64,000 nucleotides of DNA, taken from the NCBI GenBank assembly GCA_021613375.1, contig CM038706.1, positions 21,208,866 through 21,272,865 on the forward strand. The letters are read 5' to 3'. A program made the translations under genes and the position numbers. Positions 26,501 to 35,087 of the stretch are shown one piece after another. Numbering within the stretch: the first letter of the stretch is position 1; every line of letters begins with the position of its first letter. A model generated the notes under the pieces. The model saw only the letters and a list, made by a program, of their open reading frames with translations, was not told the DNA's origin and ran no database searches. Source of the stretch: Megaleporinus macrocephalus. Taxonomy: Eukaryota; Chordata; Actinopteri; Characiformes; Anostomidae.

Positions 26501-27347
26501 GTCTGAAAGTGTGAAAAAAGAAAATTTGCTCTGATACTGGACACCAGAAATGTAAAGTAAAGTTTTATGGATTGAAGAGTCAAACAATGACTCTTTAAAC
26601 CATGACCAGTACAAGTTTGGGAATGCATAACAGCATGTGAAGTCGGTGGTCACTATTGATGTTGAAAAGAAAATTAATTGGGAATAAAATTAATTCTACA
26701 ATAAAATACCCCAAGAACACTGTTTAGAAGATTAAGACTTATAAAGCATCAGTCGACTGACTGTCCCAGAGTCCAGACCTCAACATCACTGAATGTGTTT
26801 GGAATTATTTAATCATGAGAAGCATGATTCTTTTATATTTATTTATTTATTTAAATTTAAAGCATATCTTCAGAAAAGAAAGGAAGCTGTAGTACACACA
26901 AAAGCTGTAAGCACTAAATACTTAAATAATTATATGTAGTAGTTGAAGCTTCTGCCTAATTTCCTGTTCTATATGTTTTCTGCTTGATTTCTGGCACTAA
27001 ATGAATAACTTGCTCTTAATGGCCGTTTTTTAGATAAAGGGAAGGATGGTGTCTTACTTTGTACAGTACTGTACATTTGAGCTGTACCAAAAATATCTAT
27101 GAAGCATGCTGATTGTTGGCATGTATAGAGTAAATGTGATGTTATTCCTTTTTTTTTCGTTGCAATGATCTCAGTTTTGTTTTTGTTTATTTACAGAACA
27201 CGCATGAGTCAATCGAGCAACTCCTTGATACTGAAAGGCTTAAAGCGACGTGGATTCCTTCAGAACCTCGAAAAGCTCCACTCCAAAAGCAACGGCATCC
27301 ATCCTCAGAGTTCCCTGCTTCAGCTCACACCTGTCATGAATGTGTGA
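8238..27347 (+). CDS. stox1: Storkhead-box protein 1, four coding exons (975 aa)
   Basis: Coding exons 8238-8568, 22907-23059, 23822-26114 and 27197-27347 join in frame (331+153+2293+151 nt) to 975 codons plus stop, close to the roughly 990 residues of mammalian STOX1. The start is the first ATG in the reading frame, and the residues from it (a '[14 protein letters not shown]' stretch) match the family N-terminus. Exons 2-3 encode the storkhead winged-helix-like domain (about residues 111-205), with the '[20 protein letters not shown]' block. Then come the conserved '[14 protein letters not shown]' block, a basic Lys/Arg stretch near residues 425-455 that may be a nuclear signal, and an acidic 'VEDDDDG' patch. 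The C-terminus ends '[10 protein letters not shown]'. STOX1 is a FOX-related DNA-binding protein found in nucleus, cytoplasm and centrosome. The family assignment (STOX1, not STOX2) rests on the long N-terminal exon and the C-terminus. Confidence 0.93.
12160..12720 (+). repeat. Dispersed repeat (family also at 55720-56220)
   Basis: Starts with 'ttaaaggtgcaataagtaag', the kind of end seen in short fish DNA elements. The words 'aaggtcctact', 'ttaaggacaggt.gccaatg', 'agtaa.cgcaatg', 'ttttccaccg' and 'gcatgtaa.g..atga' recur in the same order at 55926-56180. It is non-coding. Confidence 0.6.
14915..14985. repeat. Fragment of 'agaacc' MITE family
   Basis: Short stretch with 'ggttct', 'agaaccattt', 'ctttacat' and 'gaagaaccttta' words in the order seen in the complete small element at 53451-53636. 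Confidence 0.45.
16141..16682 (+). mobile_element. Internally deleted Tc1/mariner-type element, 542 bp
   Basis: Terminal inverted repeats of 27 bp (16141-16167 and 16656-16682) differ at two positions and are each flanked by TA (16139-16140 and 16683-16684), the target site of the Tc1/mariner superfamily. Inside, an ATG at 16562 opens a short frame starting [13 protein letters not shown], like the N-terminus of a Tc1-type transposase, but it is cut off after about 26 residues. The element is therefore a deletion derivative of an autonomous transposon. Confidence 0.85.
17229..17275. repeat. GGT/GGA trinucleotide microsatellite
   Basis: A short (TGG)n run passes into an uninterrupted (GGA)n run. 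The poly-Gly frame across it is an artefact. Confidence 0.9.
17800..18200 (+). repeat. Interspersed repeat, hAT-like by memory
   Basis: Contains an 'agaacaggggc...caaaa..ctgg' stretch, then 'aggaatagctg', 'gattgggttaattggcaa' and 'cagtaacatgat', a word order I associate with a common fish non-autonomous DNA element. No inverted ends were resolved, so the class is uncertain. Confidence 0.4.
21257..21756 (+). repeat. Perfect 239-bp tandem duplication with 22-bp filler
   Basis: Unit 21257-21495 is repeated at 21518-21756, apparently without a single difference. The 22-bp spacer (21496-21517) and the bases after it match the sequence 'tttaaatgggtgagaagaagga' at about 22202-22223. Each unit itself contains a doubled 16-bp 'ggctgttcaatggtg' word. 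Perfect identity implies a recent event or an assembly artefact. Confidence 0.9.
22907..23059 (+). CDS. stox1: stox1 coding exon 2
   Basis: The acceptor is a long T-tract followed by CAG at 22904-22906 and the donor is G|GTACAA at 23060. Encodes 51 residues, including '[16 protein letters not shown]' and the first helices of the storkhead winged-helix region. Confidence 0.92.
23060..23821 (+). other. stox1: stox1 intron 2
   Basis: 762-bp AT-rich intron with a 19-bp T run at about 23461-23479. No other structure was seen. The acceptor is TTGTAG at 23816-23821. Confidence 0.7.
23822..26114 (+). CDS. stox1: stox1 coding exon 3 (large exon)
   Basis: 2293-nt exon that completes the winged-helix-like domain and encodes the long, mostly disordered central region through 'DSGIDSPR'. 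The donor is AAG|GTGAGT at 26115. The exon start at GA-ATG-ACC follows codon 162 (Gly) split across the intron. A single very long exon here is typical of STOX genes. Confidence 0.93.
26115..27196 (+). other. stox1: stox1 intron 3
   Basis: 1.08-kb AT-rich intron that contains a mariner/Tc1 transposase remnant at 26640-27080. The acceptor is TTTACAG ending at 27196. Confidence 0.7.
26640..27080 (+). mobile_element. Mariner/Tc1-type transposase 3' remnant in stox1 intron 3
   Basis: Positions 26766-26820 translate to [15 protein letters not shown], the motif around the second catalytic Asp of Tc1/mariner transposases. The remainder is frame-broken, and the segment ends near 27074 in 'tacagtactgtac'. 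The same end is seen in inverse orientation at 3225-3580, so both derive from one family. It is not functional. Confidence 0.7.
27197..27347 (+). CDS. stox1: stox1 coding exon 4 and stop
   Basis: Encodes the conserved STOX1 C-terminus ('[20 protein letters not shown]' ... '[10 protein letters not shown]') and TGA at 27345-27347. The split Arg codon (AG|A) joins exon 3. Confidence 0.93.
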
Positions 27348-27655
27348 AGAGAGTCAAAACACTGTGCTTTCAGCTCGTTCAGATGCCTCTGTATAAATGT
27401 GTATATTTATCACTACTACATGTAAATATATTTTTTTCCACATAATTCTGAGCAGTACATTCGGTGGCATTTTTGGGTACTTGAAGTATTGATTTAGGGT
27501 TTTATAGTTTTTCTTAAGTGCTATTTTTTAGTACTGAAATCCTCTGTTTATAAAGAGGGATGTGTTAGGTAAATTAACCCTTTATCCATTAAATTCAAAA
27601 TATAAATATCCATGTAAACAGTAAAAAGAATAATAAACCATATACTTAAAAATGT
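27348..27655 (+). terminator. stox1: stox1 3' UTR with polyadenylation signal
   Basis: AT-rich sequence after the stop. The first clear AATAAA is at 27632-27637, so cleavage is expected around 27650-27660. Confidence 0.55.
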
Positions 27656-28119
27656 CATTCAGAAGTGTTCTCATGCGTACTTCTTTAGGCTCAGATATTG
27701 CTCAGGAAACATGGACAGCATAGCAATACCTGTGACCTGTTTTAAATACATAGGGCATGTATTTCTGAGCCAGATTAGACATAAACCTGGACTAAAAAAG
27801 ACTTAAACATCTGGAATTATAGATGCATGAGTTAGGGATTATATGTAATGATTTCACATAACATCCTGTATAGGAGACATACAGAACAGTGCTTTATCAA
27901 ATTCAATCACATGATGTTACAGTATGTAACAGTTTGGTGTCTAGATAAGTAGAACTGAGATGTGGATACTGACCGTTGTGGATACTGTGAAATGGTTTCA
28001 TATAAATTTACTTTTAACATCCTACTTTCTGCCAAATACAACATAAAAACCTGCATCAAACTAATGAGTCAGTGTAAATTCTAGTTCTTTCTCTTAAATT
28101 AAGAATGTTATTTGAATGT

Positions 28120-28320
28120 TTCATGAAAGACATTATAGTTCATTTTCCCCACCTAGACTACTGTGACTCCCCTCTCACTAGTATTCCTCTTCAGTACTCA
28201 GCCATTAGAATACTCTCGCACTTTAAAAAATTAGCCAATGTCACCCTTATCCTATTTTACCCTTATCCTATATTACATTGGCTACCTGTCCCACTTCGCA
28301 TTTAGTTTAAATTCTGCTCC
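28120..28320 (+). mobile_element. LINE reverse-transcriptase fragment (L2/CR1-like)
   Basis: A translated frame holds H-L-D-Y-C-D-S, then S-A-I-R-I-L-S-H-F-K-K, and ends H-W-L-P-V-P-L-R-I. These are the thumb-side motifs after the catalytic core in CR1/L2-type reverse transcriptases. A 13-bp word ('acccttatcctat') is doubled inside. The copy is truncated at both ends and abuts a Tc1 remnant. Confidence 0.7.
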
Positions 28321-28700
28321 TTTGTTCAAGGAGGAACAAGAGGATCACTGTCAGAGCCCTACAAAATGACCTTCATTGGGCAACCGGTGAGCATGTTTCT
28401 GACTGAACTGTCAAAAACAGACTCTGTAAGGGTGGTATGAGAGCATGACATCCTCTAGTGGAACCTGTGCTCACAGCCATTGACATGCAGCGATGCCTGC
28501 AATTTTCAACAGAACACCAAAATTGGCAGGCCTGCCACTGGCCCTATTTTCTTCACAGACGAGGGCAAGTTCATACTGAGAACATGTGACAGATGTAAAA
28601 GAGATGCTGTGGCGAATGTTATGCTGTCTGCAACAGGATTGGCTTGGTGGTAGGTCTGCGGAGGCATATCCTTGAAGGGTTGCGCAAACTTGCAGGAGCA
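28321..28700 (+). mobile_element. Decayed Tc1-like transposase
   Basis: With stops and frameshifts, the plus strand reads R-A-L-Q-N-D-L, G-E-H-V-S-D, N-R-L, G-G-M-R-A, H-P-L-V-E-P-V-L-T-A and H-Q-N-W-Q. It then changes frame to F-F-T-D-E-G-K-F around the first catalytic Asp, and again to W-L-G-G near the Gly-rich motif. This is the normal motif order of a Tc1 transposase from its paired helix-turn-helix region to the DDE core. The copy is dead: at least two in-frame stops and two frame changes are visible. Confidence 0.8.
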
Positions 28701-29699
28701 AACATTTAAAAAAAAAATTAAAAGGCACTTACTGGACATAATGTAACCCCAACAGCAAAAAAAAGCTATGATGCATCATACTGGATTGTGATTACACAAC
28801 TTTTAAAATTGGCAGTTATGGAATGAAAGTCAACTAATCACTTAATAAAAAAAATGTCCTTATTAAAAGCAGAAGGAAACTTTAATAATCTGATCTTGAA
28901 TTTTTGTAAAAACTTTACAGTTAGTGGAGCGAGGATCGCATTGCTGACCGGAGATAAAGACCAATCTCACAAATTTGACTGAGGCACACACTTGCCAAAA
29001 CGCTTGCCTGAAAGAGAAATCCAAGGAGCGAGAGAAAGTTAGAGCCCTATAATTCTGCAAAATAGTCAATTTTTATTGGATTATAGAGTATTATGGCCGC
29101 TCTCCAAGCATTCATGACTTTTTATTGTAATCTTTAGTAAATCAGAGATAATGACGTTCATCATCTGATGTTTGAACCACTGTAAATTGCCAACAAAGTC
29201 AAACTCTGCAAAAAAAATAAAGTCAAACTCGGCAAAGAGCCCTGGGTCACATTTAAAACCAGAAATATGGACCCTGAAATGACCAGGCTCCTCACCTGTT
29301 CTTCTTTGAGGCATCCATGCTGTTAGTGTTATAATCCAATGATCAGTGACTAGTCGACATCATCTTAAAGTGTTCATCCTTGATTATAATGATATGTTAT
29401 TAGGTGATTATAAACATAAGCACACCTCTATGATAAAAACAAAATAGGAATTATACATTTTAAAAAAATATTTCACAAACACCTTAGAAGTGAAAGGACT
29501 ATAGTTTCACACACACGCAGAGGTGATGTTATTGAAAAATGCTATGATTTGTAAGTCATGGCAGAATTTGTGGATTAATATATGTCCATAACCTCATTAT
29601 GGTTAACTAGGACATCCTTCTCAATTGACAGCTTCAGGAGATCAGAGAGCATTTATATTATATTTATATTCAGAGAGCAAGTATTTGGCGGCACTCACT

Positions 29700-30280
29700 T
29701 TGGTAAAGCCCGCCTAAAGGGAATGTCATAGGGGGGACTGTAGGGCATGTCATAGTTTTTCCTACTTGGAAGGGCATCTAAGTGGCTCCTGAAGGGAACA
29801 TCATGTTTATTCTATCGTGACTGCACCTGTATAGCACATCACATTTTCTCCACTGAAGGGGCTATAATTAGGAAACATCCCCTCATTCTCACACTACACT
29901 GCATCACATTTCACCCACTGGAGGAGCACTTCTCCTTCAGAGCATTTAGCTGGGCACTTCATGTTTTCTTACCTGAAGCAGTACCATGCACAGCACTGCT
30001 TCCCATTTTCTGTACTGGCCAGGGCACTCTTTGGGACACTGTCATGAATGGGCAATATAGGGGGCACATTTCCACTGGAATTGCACCCACAGGGAAGGTC
30101 AGGTTTTAACCACTGTAAAGGCACCTTACAGGGCACTGCATCATGTTTTCTCCACTAAAAGGGCCCTACCTAAGACATGTTCTGAGATGTTTCTGCTCTG
30201 AAGGGCACATCATTGCAATATATTGCATAATAGGCACACTTGGCCATTTTTCCCATGTGAAGGCCAGACAGTAGGGCATG
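29700..30280. repeat. Degenerate tandem array of about 40-65-bp units
   Basis: About eleven times, a core like 'cat.ttttctccact.aagggcac' recurs, for example near 29750, 29802, 29840, 29906, 29960, 30003, 30064, 30100, 30143, 30186 and 30244. Spacings vary between about 38 and 66 bp. 'agggca' and 'cactg' words are strongly over-represented. This looks like an old minisatellite that has decayed. No coding frame spans it. Confidence 0.6.
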
Positions 30281-31257
30281 TTCCCTTCCTTCTTGCCAAA
30301 AAAAAATACACCCCGCCCCTCTGTGTACTTGATACTTGCATTCACACAACTTACGTGTAGATATTTTTAAATCATATGTATATATGGCCATTTATCAAAT
30401 TCCTGTATGGGTAATTTCTCCAGACTGGGACTGCCTGTCTGTACTGATGGACTCAACCCGGACTGTTACTGAATGACAGACAAAAGGCTCCGCAGAAACA
30501 TGGAGAGGTCTTGAATGTCGCCTTTCAGAAAGGTGGCTGCCTGTCTCAAATTTCACGTGGGGCAGGTAGACAAAGAACAACACCAAAAAAGAAACTTCCT
30601 CCTTTCTTTGTTCCTAAATAAACTACGTAGGCCTGTTTACCACGAACACAGCTGCAGCCCGCAGTGAACTGTGGAGAGAAGTCACACAAAAGGCCACCTA
30701 GCTAACCGTTACAGATGAAAAAACACGAGTTTCTGGTCGATGTCTTGGTGTAGGAGGCTGCAGTGCTTCTGAATCCTTTTGTCTAAGCTGACCTGCTGAA
30801 CAACACTATCCTCCTCCAGCTGAGCGGGTCTGGGGCTGCGCGGGGAGACGGTGCGCTCTAACGGCTACTGCTGGAAAAACAAGAAGCAGGCTGTTATTAG
30901 CGCCGCAGCTAGTTCAGCTAACAACACAGCTGAGGTCACTACTGGAGTAACACTGCGAGCATCTGAGCCCGAATGGTTGTATTAAACGTCCTTTCCCGAC
31001 AATTCTGGAGTAAAATTGTCTGCAATTGGGAATTTTCCCTTTACGGTTCGATTATATTTATTTACCAAATTTTCCTTTGGGCGCCAGAATGTTACAGTTT
31101 TACTGGAAAAATCCCAAACTTTAGTGTTGCCTTTACTGACTGTTGTGCAGATGTGTTCAGTGAGGGAACGAGGTGGAAATCAAGGCAAACTCGAATGTGC
31201 GAAAGGGAAAACAAAGTAGGCTAGTTTGGCTAGTTTCATTAGGACCGTGATAATTAA

Positions 31258-31290
31258 AAATAATAATAATAACAACAACAATAATTATTA
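31258..31290. repeat. (AAT)n/(AAC)n/(ATT)n microsatellite
   Basis: Mixed trinucleotide run at the edge of the CpG-rich promoter. Confidence 0.85.
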
Positions 31291-31299
31291 TTATAATTA

Positions 31300-31604
31300 T
31301 CGTCTATGTCCAGGCGCCGGGCCGTTAGATGGCAGATGTGCGCTCGCGTGGCTCAAGTCCTTCCCTTTTACGCATGCGCTTAAACACACTTGGCGCCAGA
31401 AGCTCTGTGGCGCCAGCGCGTACACACGCACGCTCGGAGAGAAAGAGAGAGAGCGCGAGCGAGGGGTGAGCGAGCGAGCAGACCGCAGCCAAGCAGTGCA
31501 GACGCAAGCAAGCAAAAAAAACCTACAGAGGCCGTCTGTTGTGCAAAGCCTGCAGAATAACAGCGCAGGTTTAGCGCTTTGAAGCTCGATCTGAGGACAA
31601 GCAG
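31300..31604 (+). promoter_or_regulatory. CpG-rich promoter and noncoding exon 1 of zinc-finger gene
   Basis: CpG-dense sequence with an NRF1-like palindrome CGCATGCGC at 31371-31379 and an E2F-like TTGGCGCC at 31390-31397. No TATA box is seen. The leader exon is inferred to run from about 31430 to a donor at 31604 (CAG|GTCGGG), with 31617 (CG|GTACGG) as an alternative. It would splice to the acceptor at 33370-33371. Confidence 0.5.
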
Positions 31605-33371
31605 GTCGGGACAATCGGTACGGTTGTTTTTTTATATTGTAAAAATAGACGTATGGATTAGCCGTTTAATCCACGCTTTCAGATTAAACTCTACAATCGA
31701 GCTAGATGGCTAACTAGCGTGCTACGAGGACAAAGTTATTTCGCGTTAGGCGTTAGCTTCGTCCCGTTTCGCTCCCGATTGGGCGCTTATTCGCTTTAAT
31801 AAACCGTGTTTTTCCCGGCGGATGGTGTAAATCGGTGTTCGCTGGTGTTCTTGGCCGCGGCAGCACTAAAACTGGGAGCACGTCACTAAGCTCTTGTTGG
31901 ATAGCAATGGCGGTGGGCAGCTCGTAGACTGCTAGCTTAGCGAGGTTCACTTTAGCAGGACGGTAGGCCATGTTGTTTCACCGAGCTAAGAGAGTGCTAT
32001 AGGAAATTTCGTCGGTAGCTAGCGTTATCCGCACCCGTAGACCAAATGGAGGTTTCCCCTGGGTTTACGGGCGCTCAGTGCCTCCACATCTCGAGCATGT
32101 TTAAAGTTATTTTGACGGCAGCGAGCGTTGCTGGTTATGTAAGATGGGGGACGCCTTTCCCGGGCTTTTGCGAGGCGTTCAGACACGGTTAGCCATTTTG
32201 GTAGCCATCCATTTTAAGCCTCGGATGCGCTCGTTACTTATTTATTTATAAACGCCGTGTCCGTTTTATGACCGGTGCAGGTGTCTCTTTTTGCCACAAC
32301 GCCCTTTTTGCGTATTTTCTAGTTCTTTATGTCTTAAATTGCTCTCGGCGCTGCTGAGTGCTGAGGACTAAATGCGTGGCTACATGCCTCTGAAGGGCGG
32401 AAGCTAGCGGCGGCCATTTTAGAGCTAGTTAGCTGTTCCAACCTCAGTCGCACAAGATGCCCACCGCTAAAGGCGGCGTAATTCTGAGAACCGGTTAAGT
32501 CAGAATGTCCATGACTGGACACACAGGGGTCCAATGTCGGATTGTTGGACATTAATTAAATATGATATTGAATAATAATTCTCCTGTGAAGACGGAGTGC
32601 GCCGTACGAACTAGCCAAATTGCTAGTTAGCCAGCTAGTTAGCTGATATTGCATGCTTCATGAAGCTAACTAGCAAGCTATTTAGCCAGCTAACGTAGCC
32701 AACTGCAGAATTTCCAGTGTTTACATTCAGTATGTGGTAAAATATTGTAGGTTTAACGTTGTAGTCTTTAGCAGACTTTAGGGCTGCAGCTACAAAATCT
32801 CGTGCCTTAAAACTCAGGGTTTAAGTTACAATTTGAGCCTTCTCAGGAATGTATAAACTTTTTTCCACAGGTATACCTAGCCAGCAAAGTTAGCTAGCTT
32901 CAATAATAACTGTCCTTCGGCTAACACTAGCCAGATTTTAGCAATACAGAAATCTGCTAACTAGCTTAATGGTGATAGCCTGATAGCCTTATTTGTGTTT
33001 ACTGTACCTGTTTGAAGTAATTTGTGCATTGTGCCTTTTTTCAGTTGTGCTGTATTTTGCTTGGGTATTTAATCTGTTGTCTCAGTTAATGAACCTTTTA
33101 GTCTTATGGACGTGTTTTGTTTATGCACCTTGTTCAATCAGCCCATCTATAGTACGTGTTAGCCTGATGGCCAAGCAGTTGCTGTAAACTAGCATTTTGC
33201 CAGTTCAGCTGCGTAGTCTGTTGACATTTCTAAATGTGTCACTAAAAGTCTTTTTAGGCTTTATGTGAGATGTAGTGATCTATTTACCTAGAACCATTTT
33301 TGATGTTTGCTGTATACCTTTGATTTATGTGCAGGCATGCATTTAAGTTGTTGTTGTCTTGTCTTCAACAG
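31605..33371 (+). other. 5'-UTR intron of the zinc-finger gene
   Basis: Its first half is CpG-rich and carries 'gccatttt' YY1-like words near 32191 and 32412. The acceptor is TCTTCAACAG ending at 33371. Many 'gctagc/gctaac' words occur around 32600-32960, with no clear array. No coding exon was found. Confidence 0.45.
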
Positions 33372-33506
33372 GCAGGATACTTCCTGGCTCAGGCTGGTCA
33401 AAAGGCCTTACTTATTTCTTATTTTGGGGTTAGCGGTGCTCTTTGAGCAACGCTAAATTTCACCTAATCTTCAAAAACGGAAGTCGTCAGGCTGGAGTGC
33501 GTCCTG

Positions 33507-35087
33507 ATGGCTGAGTCAGAGACTGAGTGTGACACACCAGGCCTCGACACGTTGGGGTCTGAGTGTGTCATAGCACATACACAAGTCGGAGACTTGCACT
33601 ATGCTGCGGAGACTGAAATCATGACTCAAGAGGACAAGAGGCTAGACCTAGAAGCCATTCATGGAGATCTGGGGGCTGTGACCTGTGTTGATGCAGTAAC
33701 AGAGACGGACCATGACTACACAAAATCTGAGGTGCATCACGAGCCTCACTACTTTACGAGTGCGGACATGAAGGGCAACGAGGCCCTACTTGGTGAAGTG
33801 CTGCTGAAGGCAGAGATGGGTGGTGCTGGTGCAGAGCACGTGGTAAAGGTTGAATCTGATCATGGAGGAGAGCTTACAGTGGAGTCAGAGAATGGCGTTA
33901 TTATTCATGAAGCTCATGGCCTGCAGTGCAATGAGTGTGGGGAGATATTTGGCAGCATGACTGACCTGCACCAACACTTTGAAATCCATAAAGCAACCAA
34001 TCCCTACATCTGTGTCCACTGTGGTGAGAGCTTTGCTATAGAAGCTAGTCTGAGAGGGCATATGAAGATCCATATGAAAGAGAAGAGCTATGTCCCCACT
34101 GGTGTGGATTTGGTTGGCAAAGGAGTCATTGATGCATTCAACCTGAAACCCCACCAGATGATGCACTCCCCTGAAAAGCCACACAGATGCTCTGAGTGTG
34201 GTAAGAGCTTCGCTGCAGCAATCACACTCAGAGAGCATATGAAAATGCATTCTGACGACAAGCCCTACAAATGCACCCAGTGCAGGAAGAGTTTTGTCCG
34301 CAGGCGTCATCTCAAGAAACATCAGGAGCTGCATGCTCGTGAGAAGCCGTTTAACTGCCCCCAGTGCGGTAAAGGCTTCGCTACATCTTCTAATTTGAAA
34401 CAGCATCAGAAGACCCATGCCGGTGACAAGCCTCATAGATGCTCCCAGTGTGGCAAATGTTTTGCTGCAGCAGCCACTTTGAGAGAACATCAGCGAATTC
34501 ACTCCGGTGAGAAGCCCTACAAGTGCAACCAGTGCAGGAAGAGCTTTGTGAGGAAACGCCACCTGAAGAAGCACCAGCTGGTCCACCAGGGTGGTAAGCC
34601 CTACCGGTGCTCTCAGTGCGACAAAGGTTTTAACCACTCTTCTTCCCTGTCAAGACATCACAAGGTCCATCTAGAGGCTAAGATGTACCCCCAACCTGAC
34701 AAAGATTTCCCATTTGATACCCCTATGAAGAGGGGAATGCACACGGGTGAAAAGCCATACAGCTGCAACCACTGTGAGAAGAGCTTCAATCACTCGTCGT
34801 CACTGTCTAGGCACCAGAGAACTCATTCTGATGGGAAAACGTACACCTGTGCCCACTGTGGCAAGAGGTTCAATCATTCCTCTTCTCTGGCAAGGCACCA
34901 ACGTGTTCATTTGGATGAGAAGTCCTCCTATAGCGCTATTCCATCAGGAAAGGGATTCCCCCATACTACCATCTTAAAACAAAGAATTCTGCAGAGTGAG
35001 AAGCCATACAGGTGTTCTCAGTGTGGCAAGGGTTTCAATCATTCATCCTCACTGTCTAGGCATCATAGAAGTCACATTGATCAGTGA
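33507..35087 (+). CDS. C2H2 zinc-finger protein, single coding exon (526 aa)
   Basis: Complete frame from ATG to TGA. No ATG lies between the 3' splice site at 33371 and this start, so the start is well placed. Residues 1-138 are acidic and Ser/Glu-rich with no KRAB, SCAN, ZAD or BTB domain. Residues 139-523 hold 11 intact C2H2 fingers plus 3 degenerate units that have lost zinc ligands (the 'VDLVGKGVIDAFN' unit, the 'QPDKDFPFDTPMK' unit and the 'SAIPSGKGFPHTT' unit). Most intact fingers are joined by EKP/DKP-type linkers. Helix residues -1/3/6 repeat: Arg-His-Lys in fingers 4 and 7, Ala-Thr-Glu in 3 and 6, His-Ser-Arg in the last four. It is presumably a nuclear DNA-binding regulator. No orthologue is recognised. 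Confidence 0.9.
   Translation: MAESETECDTPGLDTLGSECVIAHTQVGDLHYAAETEIMTQEDKRLDLEAIHGDLGAVTCVDAVTETDHDYTKSEVHHEPHYFTSADMKGNEALLGEVLLKAEMGGAGAEHVVKVESDHGGELTVESENGVIIHEAHGLQCNECGEIFGSMTDLHQHFEIHKATNPYICVHCGESFAIEASLRGHMKIHMKEKSYVPTGVDLVGKGVIDAFNLKPHQMMHSPEKPHRCSECGKSFAAAITLREHMKMHSDDKPYKCTQCRKSFVRRRHLKKHQELHAREKPFNCPQCGKGFATSSNLKQHQKTHAGDKPHRCSQCGKCFAAAATLREHQRIHSGEKPYKCNQCRKSFVRKRHLKKHQLVHQGGKPYRCSQCDKGFNHSSSLSRHHKVHLEAKMYPQPDKDFPFDTPMKRGMHTGEKPYSCNHCEKSFNHSSSLSRHQRTHSDGKTYTCAHCGKRFNHSSSLARHQRVHLDEKSSYSAIPSGKGFPHTTILKQRILQSEKPYRCSQCGKGFNHSSSLSRHHRSHIDQ

Larger units (their letters stand above)
27660..31300. other. Intergenic region between stox1 and the zinc-finger gene
   Basis: No gene is supported. 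Contents are the LINE and Tc1 remnants (28120-28700), the degenerate tandem array (29700-30280), and a more GC-rich stretch at 30600-30960 that may belong to the upstream promoter region of the zinc-finger gene. Short open frames here have no motif. Confidence 0.55.

Noticed and set aside
31226..31614. Overlapping open frames on both strands at the zinc-finger promoter
   Set aside because: CpG-rich, low-complexity sequence with a trinucleotide repeat. It fits an untranslated first exon better than a protein.
33885..34637. 250-codon frame antisense to the zinc-finger gene
   Set aside because: The sense strand has an unambiguous C2H2 array. The periodic sense repeat keeps the opposite strand free of stops.
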